DNA of 64,000 bases, from positions 62,001-126,000 of the forward strand of contig JAWLCE010000001.1 of assembly GCA_041687335.1 (NCBI GenBank). The letters run 5' to 3'. Positions 26,304 through 35,287 of the stretch are shown here, one piece after another. Each line of letters starts with the position of its first letter. Within the stretch, counting starts at the first letter, position 1. The notes beneath the pieces are model-generated. The model did no database searches. It worked only from the letters and a program-made list of their open reading frames with translations, and had not been told where the DNA came from. Origin of the DNA: JAJFUE01 sp041687335 (GTDB lineage Bacteria; Sumerlaeota; Sumerlaeia; MVZB01). The translations under genes and the position numbers were made by a program.

Positions 26304-26454
26304 GCCGGGACGGGGCCCGTCGCGTTTCCACCTTCGATCGCATCGATCTGCCTGGAACCGCACCGAGCCGCGCCCCGCGTCCCGGCATACCGGGTATCTC
26401 CGCCGGCGGCTGGTCCGCCGCCCTTCCATTGGCGTTCATGAGATGGAGCCCAAC

Positions 26455-27534
26455 GTGAATCGACCTTCTGAACCGATTGCGTCCGCGGCCGCGCCGGCCG
26501 CCGCCATCACCCCGCGCGAGCGCATGCTGCGCGCGCTGCGCGGCCAGCCGGCCGATCGCGTCCCCGGCTGGCTGATGCGCCAGGCGGGGCGCTACCTGCC
26601 GCAGTATCACGAGGTGCGGCGCAACCACAATTTCCTCGAGCTGTGCAAGACGCCGACGGCGGCGGCCGAGGTTTCGATCCAGCCGGTCGAGGCGATCGGG
26701 ACCGACGCAATCATCATCTTCAACGACATCATGCTGCCGCTCGAACATGCGGGGGCGCGCGTGGAGTTCGACGAGCGCGGGCCGATCGTGCGCAACCCGG
26801 TGGCCACGGACGAGGACCTGCGCGCGCTGGCCGAGCGTGAGGTGACGATGGGCGAGCCGATCGTCGAGACGATCCGCGAGACGCGGCGGCGGGTGGGGCC
26901 CGACTTCCCGATCCTAGGGTTTGTCGGCGCGCCTTTCACGCTGGCGACCTATTGGGTCGAAGGCCGGGTCGGCAAGCAGTTCGCCGCGATCGGCAAGCTG
27001 CGCGCGGGCCAGCCGTTGCTGCTGGAGGAACTGCTCGACCGCATCACGCGCGCGGTGAGCGATTACCTGCGCATCCAGATTGAGGCGGGCGCCGACGCGG
27101 TCCAGATTTTCGACACCTGGGGCTCGCTGCTGACCCAGGAGGAGTGGGGGCGCTTCTCGGCGCCTTACATCCGGCGCGTGGTCGAGGCGGTGCGGCCGCT
27201 GGGCGTGCCGGTGATCCTATACGTCGGTGGCTGCGCACCCTACATTGACCAGATGGCGCGGGTCGGCGCCGACGCCCTCAGCATCGACTGGCGAGTCTCG
27301 CTGGGCTGGGCGCGCGAGCGGATCGGTGGGGGGATCGCGCTGCAGGGCAACCTCGACCCGACGATCCTGCTGGCCGGGCCGGGCCCGACCGCCGATGCGG
27401 TGGAGCGGCTGTTCGAGAAGTTCCCGCCCGGGCCGGGACATGTCTTCAACCTGGGGCACGGCGTGCTGCCGACGACACCGGTGGAAAGCGCGCGCGCGCT
27501 GATGGAGGCGCTCAAGCGACATGGGGCATATTAA
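26455..27534 (+). CDS. hemE: Uroporphyrinogen decarboxylase
   Basis: Decarboxylates uroporphyrinogen III to coproporphyrinogen III. The signature 'PGWLMRQAGRYLPQY' lies near the N-terminus, with 'IFNDIMLPLEHAG' (catalytic-site Asp) and 'GFVGAPFTLATY' further in. C-terminal 'ALQGNLDP' and 'VFNLGHGVLP' are also conserved. I choose GTG 26455 because 'ggag' sits 6 bases upstream; ATG 26443 is the alternative and would add four residues. It is the first of a heme gene run and overlaps hemN by 14 bp. Confidence 0.96.
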   Translation: MNRPSEPIASAAAPAAAITPRERMLRALRGQPADRVPGWLMRQAGRYLPQYHEVRRNHNFLELCKTPTAAAEVSIQPVEAIGTDAIIIFNDIMLPLEHAGARVEFDERGPIVRNPVATDEDLRALAEREVTMGEPIVETIRETRRRVGPDFPILGFVGAPFTLATYWVEGRVGKQFAAIGKLRAGQPLLLEELLDRITRAVSDYLRIQIEAGADAVQIFDTWGSLLTQEEWGRFSAPYIRRVVEAVRPLGVPVILYVGGCAPYIDQMARVGADALSIDWRVSLGWARERIGGGIALQGNLDPTILLAGPGPTADAVERLFEKFPPGPGHVFNLGHGVLPTTPVESARALMEALKRHGAY

Positions 27535-28930
27535 CGACACGCGCCGGCTGCGCGACCTCGACCCACGCTTCCTAGAACGCTATGACCTGATCGGGCCGCG
27601 CTACACCAGCTACCCAACCGCGCCGCAATGGCACGAGGGGGTTGGCGCGGGCGAGCTGGGGGCGCACCTGGAACGCCTGCGCGAAGGGGGCTCCCACCGC
27701 CCGCTTTCGATCTACGCGCACCTGCCGTTCTGCATCGAGCGCTGCAGCTTCTGCGCCTGCAACGTGATCGTCTCCAGCAAGATGGAGGCGGTCAGCGAGC
27801 CCTACGTGCGCCAGCTCGAGCGCGAGGCGGGGCTGTGGGCGGGGCGGCTCGACATCGCCCGGCCGGTCGCGCAGCTGCACTGGGGGGGCGGGACGCCGAC
27901 CTATCTGACGCCTGACCAACTGCGCCGCGTGCACGCGATCATCTCGCGACGATTTCAGCTGGCGGCCGACGCCGAGCAATCGATTGAAATCCACGTGAGC
28001 TGGACGAGCGACGAGCAGCTCGAGACGCTGCGCGAGCTGGGCTTCAACCGCATCTCGATGGGCGTGCAGGATTTCAACGAGCAGACGATGGCGGCGATCG
28101 GCCGGCGCCAGACGATCGCGCGCACACGCGAGGTGATCGGCAAGTGTCGGGCGCTCGGCTACGAGGGAATCAATGTCGACCTGATTTATGGGCTGCCCCA
28201 CCAGACGGCGGAGACGTTCGCGGCGACGGTGGACGAGGTAATGGCGCTGCGGCCGGACCGGCTGGCGGTCTATAATTTTGCCTACCTGCCGGGCCGGCTG
28301 GCGCACCAGCGCGCGATCGACCCGGCGACGCTGCCGGCGGGGCCGGAGAAATTCAGGATCCTGCTGGAGGCGCACGACCGCTTCGTCGGCGCCGGCTACC
28401 GCTACATCGGCATGGATCACTTCGCGCTGCCCGAGGACGAGCTGGCGCGGGCCTACGACGAGGGGACGATGCAGCGCAATTTCATGGGGTTCACCACGAG
28501 GGCAGGGGCGGACCTGGTGGGCATGGGCGTCTCGGCGATCAGCTCAATCGATGGGCTCGACACGCAGAACGTCAAGAAGCTGCCGGCCTATGAGCGCGCG
28601 CTGGCGGCGGGGGAATTTCCGGTCGAACGCGGGTTGGCACTGAGCGGGGAGGACCTGTTGCGGCGCGAGGTCATCATGGCGATCATGTGCCGCGACCGGA
28701 TCGAGAAGCGCCGGATCGAGCGGGCGTTTGGCATCTCGTTCGATGAGCATTTCGCGGGCGAGCTGGGGCAACTTGAGCCGCTGGTGGCGGACGAGCTGTT
28801 GACGGTGGCGGGGGACGAGATCGCGTTGACTTTCCTTGGCCGGCTGTTTGCAAGGAACATCGCGATGGTGTTCGACGAATATCTGCAGAAACCGAACGCG
28901 AAACAGGCGACGTATTCGAGGACGCTGTAG
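27521..28930 (+). CDS. hemN: Oxygen-independent coproporphyrinogen III dehydrogenase
   Basis: Radical-SAM enzyme converting coproporphyrinogen III to protoporphyrinogen IX without oxygen. The 469-residue protein carries the Fe-S/SAM motif 'CIERCSFCAC' (Cys71, 75, 78 and 80). This is the CxxxCxxCxC form of genuine HemN rather than the shorter HemW chaperone. 'GGGTPTYL', 'RISMGVQDFN' and 'NVDLIYGLPHQT' are conserved SAM-barrel motifs, and the C-terminal HemN domain is present. Its start lies within the last codons of hemE (14-bp overlap), indicating translational coupling. Confidence 0.96.
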   Translation: MGHINDTRRLRDLDPRFLERYDLIGPRYTSYPTAPQWHEGVGAGELGAHLERLREGGSHRPLSIYAHLPFCIERCSFCACNVIVSSKMEAVSEPYVRQLEREAGLWAGRLDIARPVAQLHWGGGTPTYLTPDQLRRVHAIISRRFQLAADAEQSIEIHVSWTSDEQLETLRELGFNRISMGVQDFNEQTMAAIGRRQTIARTREVIGKCRALGYEGINVDLIYGLPHQTAETFAATVDEVMALRPDRLAVYNFAYLPGRLAHQRAIDPATLPAGPEKFRILLEAHDRFVGAGYRYIGMDHFALPEDELARAYDEGTMQRNFMGFTTRAGADLVGMGVSAISSIDGLDTQNVKKLPAYERALAAGEFPVERGLALSGEDLLRREVIMAIMCRDRIEKRRIERAFGISFDEHFAGELGQLEPLVADELLTVAGDEIALTFLGRLFARNIAMVFDEYLQKPNAKQATYSRTL

Positions 28931-28934
28931 GGGA

Positions 28935-28980
28935 TTTTGTCGCAAAGATGCAAAGCGTGGGTAGAGGACGCAGAGGAGAT
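28935..28980 (+). repeat. Family D repeat fragment, copy 3
   Basis: 'ttttgtcgcaaagatgcaaa' then gcgtgggtagaggacgcagaggag, just after the hemN stop. Confidence 0.5.
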
Positions 28981-28989
28981 AAAAACGGC

Positions 28990-29170
28990 TCAAGCCGAAA
29001 ACCCAGCCCCGAAGGGGGAATCATGAGAAATCACCTTGGCACAAATCAGAGCCTTCACGGCTCATGCCGAAAACCCAGCCCCGAAGGGGCGACCGCGATT
29101 AGCCGGGGGTGACCGGAGGGAACCCCCGGTCAACCGCAATACAAACCGAGCCCCGAAGGGGCGACCGAGG
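28990..29170 (-). repeat. REP-like elements upstream of the first Y1 transposase (family B)
   Basis: One partial unit (about 28997-29020, 'acccagccccgaaggggg') and one full unit (29066-29170): 'agccccgaaggggcgaccgc', then 'agccgggggtgaccgg' and 'gggaacccccggtcaa', then another 'gagccccgaaggggcgaccg'. Orientation is opposite to the array downstream of the transposase, so the gene is bracketed by inverted REP units. Confidence 0.85.
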
Positions 29171-29180
29171 AAACTTGATC

Positions 29181-29633
29181 ATGGCCGGCACCTTTACCTG
29201 CCTGAAATACCACATCACCTTCAGCACGAAGGATCGCCGTCCGTCGATCACCCGCGAGATGCAGCTCCGCCTGTTTGAATATTTAGGCGGCATGATTCGC
29301 GAACGCAGATCTATCCTTTACGAAATTGGCGGAGTCGCCGACCACATTCACATGCTTGTGAGGCTGCATCCTTCTTTGGCTGTTGCCAGTTTCCTTCGTG
29401 AACTTAAAAGTTCGTCATCGGGATGGATTCACCGCACCTTTCCTGACGAACGGAGTTTCGCCTGGCAGGAGGGCTACGGCGCCTTCAGCGTCAGCCAATC
29501 GCAGGTCGATAAGGTTGGAGCCTACATCCAAAACCAGTTTGAGCACCACAAGCGTTATTCTTTTCAGGATGAGTTTCGAGGTCTGCTGCGGGCGCACGAA
29601 ATTGATTACGACGAGACGACGATATGGCAATGA
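29181..29633 (+). CDS. REP-associated Y1 (IS200-like) transposase, RAYT 1
   Basis: A 150-residue HUH/Y1 endonuclease. The His-U-His motif is in 'GGVADHIHMLVRL' and the catalytic Tyr is in 'GAYIQNQFEHH'; 'SFAWQEGYGAFSVS' between them is typical of the IS200/RAYT family. Such proteins recognise and cleave REP hairpins and appear domesticated rather than autonomously transposing. ATG 29181 follows 'gaggaaacttgatc'. It is less GC-rich than the heme genes on either side and is flanked by REP units on both sides, splitting hemN from hemG. Confidence 0.92.
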   Translation: MAGTFTCLKYHITFSTKDRRPSITREMQLRLFEYLGGMIRERRSILYEIGGVADHIHMLVRLHPSLAVASFLRELKSSSSGWIHRTFPDERSFAWQEGYGAFSVSQSQVDKVGAYIQNQFEHHKRYSFQDEFRGLLRAHEIDYDETTIWQ

Positions 29634-29640
29634 TTGAAGA

Positions 29641-30030
29641 TCGGCCGCCCCTGCGGGGCTTGGTGCTTGGGGCGCTTGACCGGGGGTTCCCTTCGGTCAC
29701 CCCCGGCTACTCGCGGTCGTCCCTTCGGGGCTCGGTGCTTGGGGCGCTTGACCGGGGGTTCCCTTCGGTCACCCCCGGCTACTCGCGGCCGTCCCTGCGA
29801 GACTCCGGGGAGTCGACGGCGCTGGACCGGGGGTTCCCTTCGGTCACCCCCGGCTACTCGCGGCCGCCCCTGCGGGGCTTGGTGCTTGGGGCGCTTGACC
29901 GGGGGTTCCCTTCGGTCACCCCCGGCTACTCGCGGCCGTCCCTGCGGGACTCCGGGGAGTCGACGGCGCTGGACCGGGGGTTCCCTTCGGTCACCCCCGG
30001 CTACTCGCGGTCGTCCCTTCGGGACGGAAA
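29641..30030 (+). repeat. Tandem REP array downstream of RAYT 1 (family B)
   Basis: Five tandem units, each centred on 'ccgggggttcccttcggtca' plus cccccggctactcgcgg, spaced 72, 75, 72 and 75 bp. Two linker types alternate in the order A-A-B-A-B: A is 'ggcttggtgcttggggcg' (or ctcggtgc...), B is 'gactccggggagtcgacggc'. Hairpins 'ccctgcgggg' or 'cccttcgggg' separate them. It fills the 415-bp gap between the transposase and hemG. Open frames through the array are repetitive Arg/Gly/Ser translations and are not genes. Confidence 0.93.
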
Positions 30031-30048
30031 CAGAATCGAGCAACCATC

Positions 30049-31494
30049 ATGATATCACCTGACCCCACCGCCATCTCCCCTCACCCCGCCGGCGCGCGGC
30101 GCGCCGATGTGCTCATTTGCGGGGGGGGGATCAGCGGGCTGTCGCTGGCGACGTGGCTGGCGCGGGCAGGGGTGCGGGCGGTCGTGATCGACAAGAACGC
30201 CGAACCGGGCGGCGTCATCGGCACGCTGCACAAGGACGGCTTTATCTTCGAGCGCGGGCCCAACACGGTGATGGACAAGTTCGACAGCTTCAACGAACTG
30301 ATCGCGCTGGCGGGGCTGGAGGGTGAAATCATTCGCGAGCCGCTGGCGCGCCAGCAGCGCCACGTCTGGCTGCGCGGGGCGCTGCGGCGGGTGCCGACCT
30401 CTCCCCTCGCCTTCCTCGCCTCGCCGCTGCTGCCGCCGCTGGAGAAGCTGGCGCTTTTGCGCGAGCCGTTCGTGCGCGCCAACTCCGATGACGAATCGGT
30501 CGCCGAGTTCGTGCGGCGGCGGCTGGGGGCGGCCTGGGTGCGCAACCTCATCACGCCGATGGTCTCGGGTATTTGGGCCGGCGATCCCGAGCAGCTTTCG
30601 ATCGCGCACGCCTTCCCGGTGATGAAGGAGATGGAGCGCGAGGGGGGCAGCATCGTGCGGGGGGCCGTGATCCGCATGCGGCGGCGCGCGCGCGAGCGGC
30701 GCGAGGCGGGGTTGCCCCGGCGCGTCAAGCACCTGGTGAGTTTCCGCGACGGTATGCAGCGGCTGCCGATCGCGCTGGCGGCGCGGTTGGGCGCGGACTA
30801 CCTGCCGGCGACGCGGATCGAGGCCCTCGAGGAGCTGGCGGGCGGGGGCTTCCGCGTCGCGGCGCGGCGCGATGGCCAGCCGCTGCTGCTGGAGGCGCGC
30901 GAGCTGGTGATCGCGGCCGAGTCGGACCAGGCGACGGGCTGGCTCGAGCCGCTGGACCGCGAGGTTGCCGCCGTGCTGCGCCAGTTCCCCTACAACCGGC
31001 TGGCGGTCGTGGCGCTGGGGCTCGATGCCGGCCAGGCGCGCCTGCCGGAGGGATTCGGATTCCTCGTGCCGCGCGGCGAGGGGGTTCGCCTGCTGGGGGC
31101 GATCGTCAACTCCAACTTCCTGCCGGGCCGCGCCCCGGCCGGCTGCGCCGCGCTGACGATCTTTATCGGCGGGGAGCTTGACCCGGCGGCGGTGGAGCTG
31201 AACGACGACGAGCTGCTCGGCTCGCTGCGGCGCGACCTGCGCAAGACGATCGGTTGGCAGGGTGAACCGCGCGCGCTGCACATCGAACGCTGGCCGCGGG
31301 CGATCCCGCAATATGACCTGCGCCACGGCGAGCGCCTGCGCCAGATTGAGGCGGCCGAAGCGCGCCGCCCGGGGCTGCACCTGGTCGGAAACTGGCGCGG
31401 CGGCGTCGCCATCGGCGACCGCATCGAAACCACGCTCGGCCTGAGCCGGCGCATCCTGGACCGGCTCGGCCGATCAACGGGAGGCCAGCCATGA
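30049..31494 (+). CDS. hemG: Protoporphyrinogen oxidase (HemY-type)
   Basis: FAD enzyme oxidising protoporphyrinogen IX to protoporphyrin IX. The 481-residue protein has the dinucleotide motif 'ICGGGISGLSLA' (about 23-34), 'PGGVIGTLHKDGFIFERGPN' after it, and the C-terminal FAD motif 'LVGNWRGGVAIGDRIE'. It is the flavoprotein (HemY/TIGR00562) type, which normally uses oxygen, although the same cluster encodes the oxygen-independent HemN. The start is ATG 30049, right after the REP array; its stop overlaps the hemA start by 4 bp. Confidence 0.95.
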   Translation: MISPDPTAISPHPAGARRADVLICGGGISGLSLATWLARAGVRAVVIDKNAEPGGVIGTLHKDGFIFERGPNTVMDKFDSFNELIALAGLEGEIIREPLARQQRHVWLRGALRRVPTSPLAFLASPLLPPLEKLALLREPFVRANSDDESVAEFVRRRLGAAWVRNLITPMVSGIWAGDPEQLSIAHAFPVMKEMEREGGSIVRGAVIRMRRRARERREAGLPRRVKHLVSFRDGMQRLPIALAARLGADYLPATRIEALEELAGGGFRVAARRDGQPLLLEARELVIAAESDQATGWLEPLDREVAAVLRQFPYNRLAVVALGLDAGQARLPEGFGFLVPRGEGVRLLGAIVNSNFLPGRAPAGCAALTIFIGGELDPAAVELNDDELLGSLRRDLRKTIGWQGEPRALHIERWPRAIPQYDLRHGERLRQIEAAEARRPGLHLVGNWRGGVAIGDRIETTLGLSRRILDRLGRSTGGQP

Positions 31495-32756
31495 GCGATG
31501 CGGCGATGATCGACCGGCGGGACGGCGAGCTGGGGCGGCTGGCCAGTGAGGCGCTCGGCACCCCCTGCGCGCCGCGGCCGACGCTCCACATGTGCGGCAT
31601 CAATTACAACAGCGCCCCGCTGGCGATCCGCGAGCGGTTTGCACTCTGCCCGTCGCGCTGTGCCGAGGAGCTGCGCCGCCTGCGCGAGGCGGGGCTTGCC
31701 GAACAGATCCTGATCCTCTCGACCTGCAACCGGACCGAGCTCTATGCCTTCAGCACGCATGGCTGCTTTGAGTCGGAGCTGGCGGCCGCCCTGCGGGGGC
31801 TGGCCGATCCGCCGATCGACGCCACATTGATCTACCGCCACCGCGGCGTGGAGGCGGCGCGCCACCTGTTCGCCGTCGGGGCCGGGCTGGACTCGATGAT
31901 CCTCGGCGAGAACCAGGTCAAGGGCCAGCTGCGGGCGGCTTATGAACGAAGCCGCGAGCACGATGCCGCGGGGCCGGACCTGGCGAGACTGGTCGAGGCG
32001 GCGTTCCGGGCCGGCAAGCGCATCCGCAGCGAGACGGAGCTGAACAGCGGCACCCTCGACGTCGGCAAGGCGGCGGTGCTGCAGGGTGAGACGGTGCTGG
32101 AGGGGCTGGCGGGGCGCGTCTGCATCCTGCTGGGGGCGGGCAAGATCGGGACGGTCGCCGCGCGTGCGATCGCCGAGCGCCGGCCCGGTCGCCTGCTGAT
32201 CGTCAACCGCACGCTGGAGCGCGCCCAACCGTTGGCGAACGAACTGGGGGGGGAAGCCTTCGGGATCGAGGCGCTGCCGAAGCTGCTGCCCGAGGCCGAC
32301 TTCGTGCTCGGCGCGGCCTATGCGCCGGGGCTGCTGCTCGACCGGGCGGTCTGGGAGCGGGCGTATGGCGGACCGCGCCCGCCGCGGCGCCGGCTCTGCA
32401 TGGTCGATGCCGCCGTGCCACGCTCGATCGACCCGGCGCTGGCGCTGATCGACGGGATTGAATTATTCGACATCGAGCACATGGAGGAGATCGTCGCGCG
32501 CAATCGCGAACGGCGCCAGTGCGCGGCCCAAGCCGCCTGGCGGATCATCGAGTCCGAGTTGAGCTGCTATCGTGAGGCGCTGGTGAGCGCCGAGCTGGGC
32601 CCCACCATCACCCGCCTGAGCCGGCGCTTTGACGAATTGTTTGAGCAGGAAATTCCGGGCTGCGATGAGGAGAGCCAGACGCGCCGCCGACTCAAGCAGC
32701 GCCTGCTGCACGCCGTCATCTGCGAGATAAAGTCGATCCACGGCACGGGCCGGTAA
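31491..32756 (+). CDS. hemA: Glutamyl-tRNA reductase
   Basis: Reduces glutamyl-tRNA to glutamate-1-semialdehyde, the first step of C5-pathway heme synthesis. It has 421 residues; the catalytic Cys is Cys79 in 'STCNRTELYA'. 'AVGAGLDSMILGENQVKGQL' is a family signature, 'LLGAGKIGTVAARAI' is the NADPH-binding motif, and a C-terminal dimerisation domain follows. A roughly 30-residue N-terminal extension precedes the usual start 'LHMCGINYNSAPL'. It overlaps hemG by ATGA and is the last gene of this run; no hemL, hemB, hemC or hemD is present in the window. Confidence 0.96.
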   Translation: MSDAAMIDRRDGELGRLASEALGTPCAPRPTLHMCGINYNSAPLAIRERFALCPSRCAEELRRLREAGLAEQILILSTCNRTELYAFSTHGCFESELAAALRGLADPPIDATLIYRHRGVEAARHLFAVGAGLDSMILGENQVKGQLRAAYERSREHDAAGPDLARLVEAAFRAGKRIRSETELNSGTLDVGKAAVLQGETVLEGLAGRVCILLGAGKIGTVAARAIAERRPGRLLIVNRTLERAQPLANELGGEAFGIEALPKLLPEADFVLGAAYAPGLLLDRAVWERAYGGPRPPRRRLCMVDAAVPRSIDPALALIDGIELFDIEHMEEIVARNRERRQCAAQAAWRIIESELSCYREALVSAELGPTITRLSRRFDELFEQEIPGCDEESQTRRRLKQRLLHAVICEIKSIHGTGR

Positions 32757-32942
32757 GCCCGAAGGCGGGGCGCGAGCATGTCGCGCCGGCTGGACTGAGC
32801 CCCGCGTGGATGCTCAATTGCGATACTTCACAAACTCATCGACTGGGTATGCGCCCTTGATGGAATGGCATCGTCGTCCCACGTCCATCGGGGTGTCGAA
32901 ATTGCTTGTGCGACCCCCGCTGGCATGCCAGGCGTCCTCCTG

Positions 32943-34814
32943 CTACTTCAGCACCGCCCCCTGGGCGGCATTGGTGACCATCTTCTGGTAGCGGCCCAGC
33001 CAGCCGAAGTTCATCCGCGGCGCGGGCGGCTGCCACTGGGCGCGGCGGCGTTCGAGCTCGGCGGGCTCGAGCTTGAGCTCGATTGTCTTGTTGGGGATGT
33101 CGATGGCGATCGTGTCGCCGTCGCGCACCAGGGCGATCAAGCCGCCCTCGGCGGCCTCGGGGCTGACGTGGCCGATGCAGGCCCCAGCCGTGCCGCCGCT
33201 GAAGCGGCCGTCGGTGATGAGCGCCACCGTCTTGCCCAGGCCCATCCCCTTGATATAGCTGGTGGGGCTGAGCATCTCCTGCATGCCGGGCCCGCCGCGC
33301 GGCCCCTCGTAGCGGATCACCACGACCATCCCCGGCTTGACGCGCTTGCCAAGGATTCCCCTGCAGGCTTCGTCCTGGCTTTCGAAGACGATCGCCGGAC
33401 CTTCGTGCACGAGGATTTCGGGGTCGACGCCGGCGGTCTTGACCACGCTCCCCTGCTCGGCGAGGTTGCCATAGAGGATGGTGAGCCCGCCCTCCTCGGA
33501 ATAGGCCCGCGGCACCTCGCGAATGACGTCATAGGGATCCCAGCCGTCGGCGGCCTCGATGCAGGGGTTGGAGGCGAGCGCGACGGCGCCGGCGCGGCCT
33601 GCGATCCGCTCGGGGGCGCGCCCGGCGGCGGCGGCCAGGTCGGCGCGAACCTCGGCAACGCTCTTGCCGGTGGCGCGGGCGCCCTCGATGCACATGGCGA
33701 TGGCCTCTTCCTCGACACGGGGCGAACGCACGTCGTTGCGGGCGATGTTTTCGCCAAGCGTCGCGCCGGTCACGGTGATGCAGCCCTCGTCGAGCAGGCC
33801 GGGCTTGCCGCGGACGATCGAGCCCAGGATTGAGTGGATGCCGCCGGCCAGGTGCACGTCCTGGATGTGATAGACCCGACCCTCGGGCGTGGCCGAGGGG
33901 GCGACCTTGCAGACGTTGGGGGTCTTGATCGACAGCTCGTTGATGCGCGCCATGTCGTAATCGATCCCCGCCTCGCGCGCGATCGCCAGCGTGTGGAGCA
34001 AGGTGTTGGTCGAGCCGCCCATGGCCATGTCAAGGATCATCGAGTTATCGAAGGCGGCCGCCGTGGCGATATCGCGCGGCTTGATGTCACGGGCGACCAG
34101 CTCGAGGACCTGCTCGGCGGCGCGGCGATACAGCCGCATGCGTTCGGGGCTGGTGGCCAGCACGGTGCCGTTGCCGGGCAGCGCCATCCCAAGCGCCTCG
34201 CTCAGGCAGTTCATCGAGTTGGCGGTGAACATGCCCGAGCAGGAGCCGCAGGTGGGGCAGGCGGCCATCTCGACCTGCTCGAATTCCTCGTCGCTGATCG
34301 CGCCGACCTCGCGCTGGCCAACGGCGTAAAAGGCATCGATCAGGTCGACGGTCCGGCCGGCGGCCGTCACGCCCGCCTCCATCGGCCCGCCCGAGACGAA
34401 GATGGTCGGGATGTTGACACGCATCGCGGCCATCAGCATGCCCGGCACGATCTTGTCGCAGTTGGGGATGCAGATCATGCCGTCGAAGTGGTGGGCGCGG
34501 ACCATGGTCTCGACCGAGTCGGCGATGATCTCGCGCGAGGGCAGCGAATACTTCATGCCGTCGTGGCCCATGGCGATGCCGTCATCGACGCCGATGGTGT
34601 GGAAGATGAAGGGGACGCCGCCGGCATCGCGGACGGCCTGCTTGATGAACTGGCCGACCGAATCCAGGTGCACATGGCCGGGAATGATCTCGACGTGGCT
34701 GCAGCAGATCGCGATGAAGGGTTTGCCCCAGTCGCCCTCGCCGACGCCGGTGGCGCGCAGCAATGACCGATGCGGCGCCCGCTCCGGTCCCTTCTTGATC
34801 ATGTCCGAACGCAT
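32943..34814 (-). CDS. ilvD: Dihydroxy-acid dehydratase
   Basis: Fe-S dehydratase of branched-chain amino acid synthesis, converting 2,3-dihydroxyisovalerate to 2-ketoisovalerate and the analogous isoleucine precursor. The 623-residue protein has the cluster-binding 'CIPNCDK' and 'CPTCGSCSGMFTANSMNCL' motifs and C-terminal 'TDGRFSGGTAGACIGHVSPEA'. The length matches the longer E. coli-type enzyme with its central insertion rather than the roughly 560-residue form. ATG 34814, preceded by 'aagggggcattgcg', fits the N-terminus. No other ilv gene is adjacent. Its upstream neighbour, the DUF2007 gene, is on the same strand 54 bp away. Confidence 0.96.
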   Translation of the reverse strand: MRSDMIKKGPERAPHRSLLRATGVGEGDWGKPFIAICCSHVEIIPGHVHLDSVGQFIKQAVRDAGGVPFIFHTIGVDDGIAMGHDGMKYSLPSREIIADSVETMVRAHHFDGMICIPNCDKIVPGMLMAAMRVNIPTIFVSGGPMEAGVTAAGRTVDLIDAFYAVGQREVGAISDEEFEQVEMAACPTCGSCSGMFTANSMNCLSEALGMALPGNGTVLATSPERMRLYRRAAEQVLELVARDIKPRDIATAAAFDNSMILDMAMGGSTNTLLHTLAIAREAGIDYDMARINELSIKTPNVCKVAPSATPEGRVYHIQDVHLAGGIHSILGSIVRGKPGLLDEGCITVTGATLGENIARNDVRSPRVEEEAIAMCIEGARATGKSVAEVRADLAAAAGRAPERIAGRAGAVALASNPCIEAADGWDPYDVIREVPRAYSEEGGLTILYGNLAEQGSVVKTAGVDPEILVHEGPAIVFESQDEACRGILGKRVKPGMVVVIRYEGPRGGPGMQEMLSPTSYIKGMGLGKTVALITDGRFSGGTAGACIGHVSPEAAEGGLIALVRDGDTIAIDIPNKTIELKLEPAELERRRAQWQPPAPRMNFGWLGRYQKMVTNAAQGAVLK

Positions 34815-34868
34815 CGCAATGCCCCCTTGATTGACTTGTCAAAAAAAATTGCTAAATGTGCGGGCCGA

Positions 34869-35132
34869 TCAGGCGGTGTCATCGGGGTGGCCGGCAGGAC
34901 CGGCCTCGCCACCACCGCGCTGAAGGCCGGCGAGCACCGCCAGGATGCGGGCCTCCTCCTCGGCCGGGCCGATGACGACCCCCCAGCCGCGCTGGAGCTG
35001 GAAAATGCCGACATAGGCGGGATCGCCGTAGGAGCGCAGCACGTGGGGCACGCCCTCCTGCTCGAGCGCCGCGCCCAGCAGCCGCGCCTCGATCTCATTG
35101 TCGAGCTTGGCGATTTCCTTGAATTCCGTCAT
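34869..35132 (-). CDS. DUF2007-like putative signal-transducing protein
   Basis: An 87-residue protein starting MTEFKEIAKLDNEIEARLL. The pattern 'EARLLGAALEQEGVPHVLRS' followed by a hydrophobic strand and 'WGVVIGPAEEEARILAVL' matches DUF2007, a PII-like small domain of unknown role. ATG 35132 has 'ggaaggcagacct' upstream; the longer open frame above it lacks a ribosome site. Upstream of ilvD and divergent from the SBF transporter. Confidence 0.75.
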   Translation of the reverse strand: MTEFKEIAKLDNEIEARLLGAALEQEGVPHVLRSYGDPAYVGIFQLQRGWGVVIGPAEEEARILAVLAGLQRGGGEAGPAGHPDDTA

Positions 35133-35287
35133 AGGTCTGCCTTCCGGCGGGCGATGCGAGACCGGCTCCGCATACCAATTTATCCCGCCCCCGGCCTTGA
35201 CGCCAGCATTATTGGCTGCCAGACTGAGGTGGCCCGCGTTTTGTTCACGTGTCATCATCCAAGGAGACGCGAAGGGCACCAGCCGAC

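Noticed and set aside
29641..30030. CRISPR-like regular spacing
   Set aside because: The intervening segments are themselves repeated (two linker types), not unique spacers, and no cas genes are present.
29634..30062. Open frames of about 142 codons through the REP array in several phases
   Set aside because: They translate the tandem repeat (repeating Arg/Gly/Ser/Pro blocks) and have no ribosome site.
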